In this document: positions 44,572-56,327 of the stretch, piece by piece
How positions within the stretch are numbered: the stretch's first letter is position 1
Layout of the letters: every line of letters starts with the position of its first letter
Source of the DNA: Leptobrachium leishanense
Taxonomy: Eukaryota > Chordata > Amphibia > Anura > Megophryidae
NCBI GenBank assembly: GCA_009667805.1
Contig: CM019066.1
Coordinates: 331,892,077 to 331,956,076, forward strand
DNA: 64,000 bases
Reading direction: 5' to 3'
Translations under genes and position numbers: made by a program
Notes under the pieces: model-generated
The model's database searches: none
Seen by the model: only the letters and a program-made list of their open reading frames with translations
Told to the model about the DNA's origin: nothing

Positions 44572-45295
44572 ATCCCCAATAAATCACTATTCCGAATGAA
44601 CATACTTCAGAAAGTTCGACAGGTCCCACTTGATAGTGCGTATGTGTGTGTTTTTTGCCCGTCTTAAAATGCTTTTTCATGTGTTTTCTCGGTGTAGATG
44701 TTAGCATTACTTGTTATTCACTTGTAATGTAAGAGTTCTTCTCGTAAATATGTTGATGGCCATGTAATCATGAATGATAACAGTGCAACAGCTTTAACTT
44801 TTTTGTATGCTTTGTATTCCTGCCTTTTTCCTTTTTTTTTTATGTCAGCAGGTAATGTTGAGAAAACCTGGAACTCCGAATTATACAACTATTTCAGTAT
44901 GTCAGTTCTAATTTATCAAGATGCAAGCATCTTTCTGGCCTGAAGCTGCCTGTCTTCAAGAAAGTCCCTGTTATGTCAGATACATGTCCTTGAAGACATC
45001 AGGTAAAAAAAAAAAGAAGAGCAGCAGAAGAAGTATCTTTAACAGAATATCCAAGTACGCCGAATGCTAAATTAAAAGGCGCATTAAATTTCAGGCTGCG
45101 CAAATGCGTTTCCAAATGATAGATATCTGTTCTACGATTCCGAAAGTAACACATTGATCCAAGCGAGATGCAAAATGTACCTTTAATAAGAACTTCATTT
45201 AGGGGTGTTTGCATTGAAAAGAGCGACCTTGAAGAAGTCAGTGAGTCCTGAATAAAAAAACAAAGCAAACAATACATAACCAAGTCTAAAACTAA
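44572..45295. other. Intergenic stretch without a recognised feature
   Basis: No coding similarity and no repeat shared with the rest of the window. Confidence 0.45.
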
Positions 45296-46140
45296 AGGGG
45301 TTATTCACAGAGCATCGAAATGTCGCCGACATTTCGGTGCTCTGTTGTTCCCCGCACTTTGGAGAAATCAAATATCCCCACTCTGCAGTGAATTCAGCAT
45401 TCACAGCAGGGTCCCCGAAGTGCAGGGAATCAGCCGCCGAATGCCGAGGCCAAATCGCCACAAACCCACTGGCTGCTGCCACCAGCCCCCCCCCCCCAGA
45501 TATCTGTCGCAAATCTGCCAGAGGACCGCCAAACGCACCCAACGAGCCACCGAGCAAAGCGCCGACCAGCCGCAGAAGACAAGCTGACAAGCCACTGGAC
45601 GGATGAGGAGAAAAAAAGCACAATACGATTGAAAGTGTCAAAATTTAAACCCTGTTTGCAAAATAAAAAGGTCTGTTACAGAAAAAAGAAAATCCGCTAT
45701 TAAAAAAACCCCTGAAAGTAAATTTCAAAAAATATCCTGAAAAATGTCTAAAAGATCCTTAAAAAATCATTAAATAAAGTGACTTTTTGATGCAGATTAA
45801 AATAATAAACAGTTTATTAGATATCGGATAAAAACAGTAATATTTTTAACACTGAAGCCTATGGGATTCTCCTATAAACCTGCCGAATGAAAATACCGAA
45901 CAGCAGGGCATTTTGGCAACTTTACTCTGCTGTTCTGTGTTCTCTGAATAGATTAACCATTGCTTCTCTATGGGGGATTTCACTGCTGTCGAACAGGCAC
46001 CGTACTTGCTGGCAGTTTGCCAAAATTTGGCGTACTGCCTGCTTTCTGAATTGCCAAATGGCCCTGAAATGGCACCGTATGTGGAAATTAGATGTTCGGT
46101 GCCATTTCGGGGCCAGATCGGCTGTTTCTGAATAACCCCT
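45296..46140 (+). mobile_element. H2-family MITE, near complete
   Basis: The ends AGGGGTTATTCACAGAG and TTTCTGAATAACCCCT surround the sub-terminal pair CGAAATGTCG/CGACATTTCG and the family blocks (CTGCACTTTGGAG, AATAAACAGTTTATTAG, GAATAGATTAACCATTGC). The flanks (TAA/TAT) do not match perfectly. Confidence 0.82.
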
Positions 46141-46150
46141 TATATATACA

Positions 46151-46321
46151 GTATATAGGATAGCCAGAGATGGGAGCACTCACGGTCTTGTGTTTAAAAG
46201 GTTTCAATTTTTATTCAGCGATGCTTTAAAAATCCTGGATTTTTAAAGCATCGCTGAATAAATATTGAAACTTTTTAAACACAAGACCGTGAGTGCTCCC
46301 ATCTCTGGCTATCCTATATAC
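46151..46321. repeat. 85-bp-arm near-perfect palindrome
   Basis: The arm 46151-46235 and its reverse complement at 46237-46321 are separated by one base. They contain only a few mismatches (around TTTTTATTC/GAATAAATA). It starts ten bases after an H2 MITE. No TIR/TSD was identified. Confidence 0.92.
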
Positions 46322-46544
46322 TAACTGGGTTTAGCACCACGGCAAACGGGATTCCCAAAGCGTTGTGCTGAAGTGTTTGGAGGATCCCTTATACATGTGT
46401 ATGCCCCCTATTACCCCCAATGCACACGTTTTACTATCCCATGTGGAAAAGGGATGGATAATGAACGGATTCAGAGCTAAGTCTGCTTCATTTTTTGGAC
46501 GCAAGCCAAAGAAAACTGATGAGAGTACGATGCTAAGTTACACC

Positions 46545-46840
46545 AGGGCCAGTGCAAGGATATCTGCCACCCTAGGCAAAAAAACAAACATTTTGCCACC
46601 CTCCCACTCCCCACTGGTTCAAAACCATATTTTGTCTTTATTCCCCTAATACATCTCATACACGTGTTGTCTATCTCCTCCATTTAACCAACCTGTATTG
46701 TTTCCCTGCTAATCTCATTCAGAGCATAACTTCTGCCATACTGCCCATAGTTAGATTAGCTCAGAGTAGTGCCTCCCTCCCTCTCATTGGTGCCCTAGGC
46801 TACAGCCTAGTTTGCCTAATGGATGCATGCCCCGAATTGC
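46545..46840. mobile_element. Possible hAT-like MITE
   Basis: CAGGGCCAGTGCAAGGAT...GCCACCCTAGGC at the left and GGTGCCCTAGGCTACAGCCTAG...AATGG at the right form a decayed inverted arrangement typical of hAT ends. The TSD is not convincing. Confidence 0.4.
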
Positions 46841-48158
46841 ACTGAAAAAGACAGTTCCCCTCCACCTCTGGTGCGCCTTTTCTTGCACTCTCTCGCTTTT
46901 TCTTACTCTCTCTCTGCTTTTTTTGCCGTCTTTCTCTCTTTACCTTTTCTTGCCATTTCTCTCTGTTCTTATTTTGCTTTACCTCTCACTCTCTGCTAGC
47001 TCTATTCTTCTTGTGTGTATTGACTTCTGTCCTTCCCTGTCTCAGCAGTAGCTGGGGGTGAAAGAGTTACATATTGGAATGGCACTGAGCTCCTCCCTCC
47101 CCTCAGCATACACTGCAGGAGGGAGGTGGAGCAACTCAGTCGCACATGCTCAGTATGTTTTTTATGTATGTATTCCGCAGAATACACACTGATTGGTTAG
47201 ATCAGTGTGCCTCCTGCAGTGGACGTAGAAAACACCAAGAAAAACAGGTAACTATAAAAAAGATCATATTTACTTGCTTTTACCGGCTGAATGAGACTAC
47301 TGGCTCATTCAAAAGGCAGTGCACATTTTAAAGGCACACTGATAAAGCATGCATGGCCCTTTAAAGAGGCAGATGACAATTTGAAGTTGCAACGTATTTA
47401 AAGGGCCACATTTCCACGCATTCTGCATAAATTTCGAACAGTCCTCGGCGAGTCGGCAAGTGGAAATTTTGATCCCCGATTTTAATGCTTCTCGAAATAA
47501 CCATTTCTATATTTTGTGGAAAACTTAACCGTTCTTCAGATACTAGCTGTCCTCCCACCCTTCCATCCTTCTCATGGCACGCTGCGAGCTCTACATTTCC
47601 GTGGGTTGACACTTAATGCTTACTCTGATGCTCTGAATTAAGGATAAAGGACTGAGATAAATGATTAGCTTCATCCTCACCGTTAAAAGGTGCTAACAGC
47701 TTCTCGTGCTATCAATCACTCAGTCATATTTCACATGTACGATAACCTGAACGCCATTTAAAGTGGATGTGAAACAATTTGATATTAATCAATCAAGATA
47801 AAAAAAAAAACAACAAATATTGTATTTTGATAACTGTTTAAAATGCTGAGTTTTAAAATGACACGTAATAATACTTCCATAAACATTACAGAAGCGTATT
47901 GTTTATACTTTCCACTAGGGACCTGAATTGACATTTCAAGTGACATCACCTGTTTTCTATCTCTTTTAAAAATGGAAATTTTGTTTTCTAATTATGTATG
48001 GGAAAGTGAGTTAGACGTATAGAATGCATAATGATCTCCATGGCGTTTTGCAACAACAAAAGATGTTTATATTTTTCCTAATTGATTAAACGAGCATTAA
48101 GCAGTTTTGCTTTAAAACAATCCTGCTAACACATGCATAGGTTATGGTTTATCTTTAC
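46841..48158. other. Intergenic stretch without a recognised gene
   Basis: A C/T-rich tract lies at 46860-47010. The rest, especially 47640-48120, is AT-rich and apparently single-copy. Confidence 0.45.
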
Positions 48159-48161
48159 TAT

Positions 48162-49048
48162 CAGGGTTATTCAAAGAGCTCCGAATTGCTTGAGAAAGGT
48201 AACCGAACGCTGAAAATCAGTGTTCGGTTACCTTTCCTGGCCATTCGGCTATCCAGAGAGCAGGCAATTCGCCAAATCCTGGCGAATTTCCTGAACATAC
48301 GGTGCCTGTTCGAGGGCAGTGAAAACACCATGAAAAGCACTGCTTCGGCTATTCAGAGAACACAAACCAGCAGTGACAGGTTCCCCTAATGCCCTGCCAT
48401 TCGGTGGTTTCATGCGGCAAATTTATTCAGGAGAATCCCATAGGCTTCAATTTTAAAAATATTCCCGTTTTAATTCAATATCTAATAAACCGTTCAATAT
48501 AAAATTCTGCAGTAAAGAGTCTCTTTATTTATAGATTTTTTTTGGATATTTTAAGCATTTTTCTGTATTTTTTTTTTAAAAGTCCAATTTTTTTTCTTAA
48601 GTTTACTTCTTTTTTCTGTAACAGCCCTCTTTATTATCATTCCCTGGACCTCATATGTAAATTTCAGACATTTTCGCTCTGTAGTTTCTTTGCAAACAGC
48701 GTTTCATTTTCACAGATTCACACAAACTATTTTGCTAATTTATTCACTGCGTCGTCTGCGGTCTCGGCTGCTTCGGCTTTGTGTGTTTGGCTCCTGCTTG
48801 GGCTTTTTCCGTTGTTTTCGGCAGGTTAATCCAGATGTTTTTGTGGCTTTTCGGCGTGCATTCGCCGGGTTTTGCGGTTCGTTTTCGGCGGGTTTGCGGC
48901 AGCCTTTCCCTGCAATTCGGGGACCCTGTGGTGCTTGCTGAATACACCGCAGGGTCACCGAAATGGGATCGGCAAAAGGAACCGAATTGAAGAGAACGAA
49001 AAGTCACCGAACGTGCGGTGACTTTTCGAATCTCTTTGAATAACCCAG
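48162..49048 (-). mobile_element. H2-family MITE (double-hairpin subfamily), TSD TAT
   Basis: The ends CAGGGTTATTCAAAGAG and CTCTTTGAATAACCCAG are flanked by TAT at 48159-48161 and 49049-49051. It has the same sub-terminal palindromes as 43677-44568. Confidence 0.88.
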
Positions 49049-49064
49049 TATGTCTTTCCCGTTA

Positions 49065-49492
49065 AGGCTGGGGTCAGACCAGCGCACTTTTAACGTGCGT
49101 TCTGGCGCACATAATTACGGCCGCACTAGCAGCAGATGACGGGCAATGACGGCCAATATACGATGTACGGCCGCACAAAAGTCCGGCCGTGCAACGCAAG
49201 TGGAATTTGAACGCATTTTTCTGAGAACGCTGAACCTCTAGTACTGACGTACTGAGTGCGCGGCTGCGGCATAGCGGCGTGTTTGCGTGATTAGGAGACG
49301 TCAGACGCTGCTAATGTCCAGCCTACATAACGTCCAGACGCAAAAAGAGTTTTATTGACGATCTGTACAAAATCACGCCTGAAAATGCGCGTCGTCTGAC
49401 CGTTTTTGCGCATTCCGTGAAAAAATACGTCAATGCGTTCGGATGCACTTTTTCACGTTCGCGGGGAAAAATGCTTTCGTCTGACCCTAGCC
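49065..49492. mobile_element. H1-family MITE (subfamily B), TSD TTA
   Basis: The ends AGGCTGGGGTCAGACCAGCG and TTTCGTCTGACCCTAGCC are flanked by TTA (49062-49064 and 49493-49495). It lies 13 bases beyond the neighbouring H2 element's TSD. Confidence 0.82.
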
Positions 49493-49739
49493 TTAGACTA
49501 AAGAGAATGTTATGACAATTCGATAGCAACGCCATGAAACGGAAATGCTTTTGTGAATATAGAAGATCTTCAAACGTACAGTACCTGCTGGCGCCAACTT
49601 TCGCTTATACTTGACTTGGTCTATTTCTGGGACAATGCAAGAGAATTAAATTTCTTGCAAACTAAATTCATTTGCAACTGGGCTCGTAATGTGCCAGCAA
49701 ACGTTTCAGCACCTTGAGCATAACACCCAAGGTGCTAAA

Positions 49740-50640
49740 ATCATTTGAGCAGTGCAGGGAAAAGCCGCCAAAAGCATCAGAAAACCGCCGCAAAACCACC
49801 GATTTGAACAGAAAAATCACTGGAAAAACGCCGAAAAAACATTGGATCGATCCGATATGCCGCCGAAAAAAAGCAGAACCCACCCAAAGATCCAACGCAA
49901 AACCATGGATTGCATCTAAAAAAAGGCGGCAATCCACCGAACAGTGCACCAATCAGCCACCGGAAAAGAACGTAATCGGAACAAAGATTTTGCTGAAAAA
50001 ATCCTGATAAGAGCCTAAAAAAATCCTAAAAATAAATAAAGAGACATTTTGTTGAAATTTAACCCCTTAAGGATGGGCAGGAGTTGCCCGTTGGGCAGGG
50101 TTAAATCCGGCATACAGGTACGCCTTGCCGACAGGTACCGTCGCCGGTAATTTCGGCACCTCTCGCAGCCCATGCGCGTCATTGGTTGCAAGGGGATGGC
50201 CTCTGCTGCCAACAGCACGCGGCGCGTGCCAGCTGCGGGGAGGGACCGAGGCGACCCATTGAAGTCAGCGGGGCGTACATGTATGTCCTGCGGCTTCAAA
50301 GCCCTCCCGCCACATGGATGGTATAGCACGTCCCGCGGTTTCAAAGGGTTAAAAGAATAAAGGGTTTAATAAATATTTAATAAAAACAGGAATATTTTTA
50401 ACATTGAAACCTATGGGAGTCGCCTGATTAAACCTGCCGAATGAAAGCCCTGAAAATCACAGCATTTCACTAACATTTCGCTGCTGTTTGGTGTTATTTG
50501 AATAGATTGCTTCTCTATGGGGACTTCAATGCTGTCAAACAGCTCCATATTTCACTGGCAATTCGCCAATATTTGGCGAACTGCCAGCTTTTTGAATAGC
50601 CGAATGGCCAGGAAATTGCACCATATGGTTTTGAAAAAGC
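49740..50640 (+). mobile_element. H2-family body without clean termini
   Basis: The family's blocks are present: GCAGGGAAAAGCCGCC, AAATAAATAAAGAGACA, AATATTTTTAACATTGAAACC, GAATAGATTGCTTCTC, and a GCCAATATTTGGCGA palindrome at 50563. TIRs have been lost or replaced. It is interrupted by the piggyBac-like MITE at 50063-50348. Confidence 0.65.
50063..50348. mobile_element. piggyBac-like MITE, TTAA both sides
   Basis: TTAA at 50059-50062 and 50349-50352 flank ends CCCCTTAAGGATGG and GGTTTCAAAGGG. The GC-rich 286-bp interior contrasts with the AT-rich H2 host. Confidence 0.82.
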
Positions 50641-50884
50641 TCTACAGTGAATATTCCCAATGATTTTTTTTACTGTATAAGTAACAAATAGTGATTTCCC
50701 CCAAAACACTGGCTCCTGCTTTTATGAAAAATAACTTGGTAATGAACAGGTTAGATTTTGCCCTCTGCTCTCTATTGACTGTCCCAGCTCCTTTCTTACT
50801 ATTTATTTGTGTTATCATTCTCAAATACCTTCCTAGGATCCCTATGTGTTTTCCTTCAGAAATTTCACTTTTCACAGCATCTCA
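50641..50884. other. Short unclassified gap
   Basis: No feature recognised. Confidence 0.4.
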
Positions 50885-50892
50885 CAATACAC

Positions 50893-51632
50893 TAGGGATG
50901 TGCGTTTCGTTTCGTACCGATTTATTTTTCTCACGAAACGGGCCGATTCGGTGCTTTGGATTCGTCCGATGTTCCGAACCGGATCGGCAACGAAATATAC
51001 ACCATCCAAAATATTTCCCGATACGAAACAATTTTTTTTTAAATTTTGTATGGACATGAAATTTGTAAAATCGCAAGTAATTTTCGTTCTATTCGCGATT
51101 TCAGTTCCATTTTGGACAACTTATTTTCGTATCGTTTTGAGTCTGTTTCGGTTCCGTTGCTGACTTCGTAATTTCATATCGTCAGTCACTTTTTTCACTT
51201 CTTCCAGTGCTTTCTTCTGCATCAATAATATATTTATTTTAAATATTTAATTAGCTTTTCCCTAAATCCCCAGTCTAAATAAAGTTGTGCAATGCATATT
51301 CATAAGAAAAAAACAGGATCTTTCATAAAAACGATACGTCCGAAGGAACAAATCGGCAGGATTACCGTATCGATCGAAATATCGGAGCATCCGAAATACC
51401 ATACGTCTAAAGTCAAAACGAAAATCCGAGGATGGACCCTTTGAAACAATGAGAACAGACGATCCAAAAGACCGAAATTCCCCGATTTAACGAAACAAAA
51501 ATCGATGCGAAACAACGAGCCGAAACTAAACAAGCCGAAACGAAAATGGGCCAAAAAGATCCGAAACTAAACTTTTGAAAAAAATCTAACGTACCGAAAC
51601 GAAACGAAAAAAAAAACACGTGCACATCTCTA
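50893..51632. mobile_element. Non-autonomous hAT element, TSD CAATACAC
   Basis: The TIRs are TAGGGATGTGCGTTTCG and CGTGCACATCTCTA. A perfect 8-bp TSD lies at 50885-50892 and 51633-51640. It shares the left TIR with 1568-2413 but has no 175-bp array. The interior is full of TTTCG/CGAAA motifs. Confidence 0.9.
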
Positions 51633-51649
51633 CAATACACAAAAGATTT

Positions 51650-52516
51650 TGGACCATATTACATTCTTCACGCTAACGTTAGCACTCAGCGGTGGCCCTA
51701 GCACGGTTGCACCATATTACAATCTGAACACTAAAGGGGTAAAAAGCCCACTGGCTGGGTGGAGTAGAGGTAACATCACTGCTCTGCATGGAGAGAGCCT
51801 GTGGAGTCATGGGTTCGATCCCAGCAAGAGCACCTCTCCAGTAAGTGTCCTTGGGCAAGACACCTAACGGTACATACTCGCCACCCAGGACATACTTGAA
51901 AACGAGAGAAATCTCAATGTATCCTTCCTGGTAAAATCCTTTCTCAAAAAAATAAAGCCCATTAGCTATTCAGGCCGGGGATACTGAACTTTGCGCTCCC
52001 TATGCTTAACACAGAGAGCGCAAAGTGTTGATTAGCGTTAGGGTTACAAAGTCCTAATGCTAATTGTCCCGCTGTGGCTAACTCAAAAGCTAACCACAAC
52101 TAGTAGGTGGTGCTAGCTTCTGCGGAATCAGTCAGCACCAGGTGAAACCCCCCCAAAAAAAATCTAATATTCACCTCTCATCCCGCGGCGAGAACAGCGG
52201 CTTGATCTGCTTCTTCTTGCCACTGGGAGCAGAGAGAGACTGGGGGAAAAAGTCCCAAGTCTCCCTCTGCGAATCACTCTGCAGGTCATGTGACAGGCAG
52301 TGAAAGCCTCAATGGAGTCTTATGGACTTCATGGAGGGGATGCTTGCGGCGGCACTTAGCGTTGCCCCGAGCATCCCGAGGCTTAGCGCCGTGTTATGGG
52401 GCAGGGTGCGGTATTAGCGCCGTCACGCTAAAACTGGGACACTAAGGAGAAACCTGCAGGTGCAGGTTTTCCTCCTTAGCGTCCCCGTTTTAGCGTGAAG
52501 ATTGTAATACAGCCCC
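51650..52516. mobile_element. Unclassified MITE with TATTACA-type ends, SINE inside
   Basis: The left end GGACCATATTACATTCTTCACGC pairs inversely with the right end GCGTGAAGATTGTAATACAGCCCC. An internal inverted pair (GGACACTAAGGAG/CTCCTTAGCGTCC) lies near 52440-52490. The TSD is unclear. A related copy hosts the chromovirus at 28512. Confidence 0.65.
51752..51955 (+). mobile_element. tRNA-derived SINE, best copy
   Basis: The head GGCTGGGTGGAGTAGAGG resembles an A-box region and GGTTCGATCCC (about 51812-51822) is a perfect B-box, so an internal RNA polymerase III promoter is likely. The head is followed by AAGTGTCCTTGGGCAAGACACC, the body TATGTCCTGGG complement and a tail ending TCTCAAAAAAATAA. 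It is not a functional tRNA gene, as no cloverleaf is complete. Confidence 0.88.
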
Positions 52517-52561
52517 TTCACGGCTAAATCTTAATACTTTTTGTATATGCTAACAATGTGT

Positions 52562-52735
52562 TAGAGGTAACATCACTGTGGAGTCATGGGTTCGATCCCA
52601 ACGAGCAACCTCTCCAGTAAGTGCCCTTGGGCAAGACACCCGACGGTACATACTTGCCACCCAGGACATACTTGAAAATGAGAGAAATCTCAATGTATCC
52701 TTGCTGGTAAAATACTTTCTCAAAAAAAAACAAAA
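52562..52735 (+). mobile_element. tRNA-derived SINE, head partly deleted
   Basis: AGAGGTAACATCACTG runs directly into GGAGTCATGGGTTCGATCCC, so about 30 bases of the head seen at 51780-51805 are missing. The tail is intact, with an A-rich end. Confidence 0.85.
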
Positions 52736-54063
52736 AAACTTCACTTGCTGCAAGAAAGAAAAAAAAGAAAACACTTTGGTGTTATATTTTTGAATAAAAT
52801 AAATAAAAAAAGCGCAGGAGGACAAAAATAAAGACGTAGCTAGATTACTGACATTTTTCTCAAGATACTGAAGGCTGAAATGTGATTTTTCTAACCTCTT
52901 CACATGATAAAAAAATCCATAAGTCAGCAATATAATGTAAAATCTTAAATTGCCTCCCCTGCATAAGAATATTATGGAAGGAAAGCTTTTGTGCATAAAA
53001 CTGTGAAACCTTCCTAAATACTACTGTCAATAATCTTAATGGGTTCTTCACATATACATGTACCTTCCAGACCTTATAAGTGACCTTGTTGATTCTAACA
53101 TGGATCATAATAATTTGACAGTGCCACTTACTGTGGATTCTGATTGCCTTTCTTTGCCTCTAGGAATAGCACAATAGCAGGCGGCGTCTAAAGGGTTAAA
53201 CAGGCTTTCCCATCCAATATCTTCCCATTTCATTTTCCCCACCCTTGACAAAATGTTAATCTAATTGTGATACTATCACTTTGATGACAATATGACAAGA
53301 CAGACAAATTTGATTTTATTCTCCGCAGAGCAAAGCATATGCTGTTTGGGAGAATTTGACAGCGAGGACATAAAACAAATGGAGTTTCATGAATATACAA
53401 ATTTCATTGTACACAATGGCGACATCCAAACTTTAGAGAATAAGGTGGCGAAGCAGACGCTAATGTGGAGATGATAATATATATGTATATTCTTCTCTCT
53501 CCCTCTTTTTTTTTTATTTTTTATATAAATGCCAGCAGGGAGCACTGAGGTCTATGTTAAATATACAGAATATGTTGATGCAGATATGATTAATTTTTCC
53601 GAAGATGAATTATGCATTTTATGCCTGTGTGATATCCACAAGCAGATGGATTTCCTCATATGTCTTATTTGTTATGATTATAAATTATATATATTTTAAC
53701 AACAAATAATAGAGTTTCGGTAAGGTCAGGCGGCTCTAGAAATTGTATCAGGGCGGGAGATTCATGTTTTGTTGTTGTGAATATTTAGCATTTATTTTTT
53801 CTTATAGCTTTTTTTTTTTTGAACACCAAATCTTCTTTACGTAACTTATTTCGTGTTAATCGGTTGGATTGCAAATGAAAGGTAACATCAGAGTGCGTGT
53901 TGTTCTCTCATCCTTCAAATCTAAGGGACGTCTAATTTATCTCCCTGCACAATGTTCCTAAATGCATTCCCATTAACCCTTTCGCTGCTGAGGCATTTCC
54001 CGCCTCTGTGCTGAGGTCATTTTTACCGGTTTTGCTCATCATGTTTAAACGTGTTTTGAAGGC
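52736..54063. other. Apparently single-copy intergenic stretch
   Basis: No gene or shared repeat. A piggyBac-type end (TTAA, then CCCTTTCGCTGCTGAGG) occurs at 53973, with no certain partner. 53280-53475 has a composition reminiscent of conserved non-coding DNA. Confidence 0.45.
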
Positions 54064-54066
54064 TTA

Positions 54067-54967
54067 CAGGGTTATCCAAAGAGATTCGAATTGCTTGAGA
54101 AAGGTAACCGAACGCTGAAAATCAGCGTTCGGTTACCTTTCCTGGCCATTCGGCTATCCAGAGAGCAGGCAATTCGCCAAATCCTGTCGAATTGCCTGCA
54201 CATACGGTGACTGTTCGGTCCCTGTTCGAGGGCAGTGAAATCCCCATGAAAAAGCACTGCTTCGGCTATTCAGAGAACACAAACCAGCAGTGAAAGGTTC
54301 CCCTAATGCTCTGCCATTCGGTGGTTTAATTCGGCAAGTTTATTCAGGAGAATCCCATAGACTTCAATGTTAAAAATATTCCCGTTTTAATTCAATATCT
54401 AATAAACCGTTCATTATAAAATTCTGCAGCAAAAAGTCTCTTTATTTATAGATTTTTTAGGATACTTTAAGCATTTTTCAGAATTTTTTAAAAAAAAATT
54501 AAAAGTCCGATTTTTTTTTTGATTTTTTTCCAGTTTGCTTATTTGTTTTGTAACAGCCCTCTTTATTATCATTCCCTGGACCTCCTGTGAAAATTTCAGA
54601 CATTTTCGCTCAGTAGTTTCTTTGCAAACAGCGTTTCATTTACCCAGATTCATACAAATGGTTTTTCTAATTTATTCACTGCCTCCTCTACGTCACAGCT
54701 GCTTCGGCTCTGTGTGATTCGGCTCCTTTTCGGCTCCTGTTCGGCTTTTTCGAAGGTTAATCCAGATGTTTTTGCTTGTTTTCAGCGTGCATGCGGTTAG
54801 TTTTCGTCAGGTTTGCGGCAGCTTTTCCCTGCAATTCGGGGACCCTGTGGTGCTTGCTGAATACACCGCAGGGTCACCGAAATGCAATCGGCAAAAGGAA
54901 CCGAATTGAAGAGAACGAAAAGTCACCGAACGTGCGGTGACTTTTCGAATCTCTTTGGATAACCCTG
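54067..54967 (-). mobile_element. H2-family MITE (double-hairpin subfamily), TSD TTA
   Basis: A perfect TIR of at least 20 bp begins CAGGGTTATCCAAAGAGATT. TTA lies at 54064-54066 and 54968-54970. It is nearly the same element as 43677-44568. Confidence 0.9.
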
Positions 54968-54970
54968 TTA

Positions 54971-55495
54971 TTTTAGTATATGACCCAGACATATTATATA
55001 TCGTTCTTTCCGTCAGACTCGGCAGATTCATAATATGTCATTATTATATGTATACGTCATGATCTGTCTGTATATTATAACAAAAAATGCAATAAAATAT
55101 GAATTTTCCATAATTTACAACGTGTAAAGTGTTTTTTTTTCACATTTTAAGATGCGAGCAATTGCGGTTATATTTTGTATGGGGTGCGCTTGTTAAAAAA
55201 ATTAGAGATGGGGTCTCGTTACATTTTTTTTGGGGAAAATTACGCGATTTTTAACAAATGCACCGCATACAAAAATCGTTAGTGCAGCATCATTGTTCAC
55301 AGTATAATTGAAATAGGAACAATATTGCTGCATTAACGAACCAAAAAAAAGAAAAAAAACTTGTTTATTTTTTTTTATAATTTTTTTAAAATATTTTTTT
55401 ATTTTTATTTTTAATTTTTTTAAAAAACTTTTTTCATAGTCAAGTTTGGTATTGTTGGAACGGCCATGCTCTGGCCGATCCAACAATATCAAACA
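54971..55495. other. AT-rich stretch with an inverted repeat
   Basis: CGGCAGATTCATAATATGTC (55019) recurs near 23819. A T-rich tract occupies 55355-55435. GTTTGGTATTGTTGGAAC and its near reverse complement flank GGCCATGCTCTGGCC at 55443-55494. Confidence 0.55.
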
Positions 55496-55499
55496 TTAA

Positions 55500-56084
55500 C
55501 CCCTAACTGCCACGGATCGGGAGATATGGGTTCATTGGAACCCCCTATCTCCACCATTGGTGGCAGTTAGGGGTTAACTCCAGGACTGGCGTCATCATGC
55601 TATGCACGATGACGCCAGGCCTCAGGGGGCATTCCCGGAAGCTTGGCCGACATCCAAGATGTCAGCCAGCTCCGGGAAAGGATCACGAACCGGCGCTTTT
55701 CGGCGCCGATTCGTGATCCAGCCCCCATGGGGTTAATTCCAGGTACCGTTAGGAAGGGCAGGCTGTGCCCTTCCAAACGGTGCCTGTATTAACCCCCACA
55801 ACACCAGCGATCTCCCCCCCTCCCTTTCAGGCGCCTCCTCCGCACATGCGGGGGGGGGCGCCTGAATTAGATGTCATCGCGCCGCCGCGATGACACCTAA
55901 TTAGGCCGGCGGTGGTTCCGGGTGCTGGGCTGACATTGAGGATGTCAGCCCGCACCGGGGGGCCAGCGATCGGCCGGAACCCGGCCGAACGCTGGCGCCA
56001 AAGGGAGGACGCGCTCAGCGCGTCCACCGCAAGGAACGTTACCTGCGGGTGGACGCGCTGAGCGCGTCCTCCGCAGCTAAAGGG
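55500..56084. mobile_element. GC-rich piggyBac-like MITE with nested hairpins, TTAA both sides
   Basis: TTAA at 55496-55499 and 56085-56088 flank ends CCCCTAACTGCC and GCAGCTAAAGGG. Inside are palindromes: GGATCACGAA-CCGGCGC against GGCGCCGATTCGTGATCC (55679-55719), and GGAGGACGCGCTCAGCGCG against its complement (56004-56071). Confidence 0.8.
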
Positions 56085-56327
56085 TTAAATTACTCGCAAC
56101 AAAATAGTATTATTATGCTTAAAGTGCCAACGTATTCAGCTGATTTTTGCAGTGGGCGAGTGAAACATTCAATTAATTGAGAGAGGACGGGTTCCACTTA
56201 CAGAGGCAAGAGGTGTCCATGATCTTACTGAGATGAGTTGATGGTCTGAATGAAGTGGACTATAGTTAACACATGATTAAAACATTAAAAGCAATCTATC
56301 CGTGTAATCGTCATTTGCTTTAACAGT

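Noticed and set aside
45195..45641. Antisense 148-codon frame in an H2 MITE, Gly/Ala/Leu rich
   Set aside because: It is composition-driven within a non-coding MITE. Equivalent frames are broken in the other copies.
51752..51955. A tRNA gene, because of the B-box GGTTCGATCCC
   Set aside because: The head cannot fold into a full cloverleaf, is followed by a long shared tail with an A-rich end, and recurs as a dispersed family: a SINE.
53973..54066. A further piggyBac-like element starting at TTAA 53973
   Set aside because: The left end looks right, but the only matching right end (56084) already pairs with 55500, so boundaries cannot be supported.
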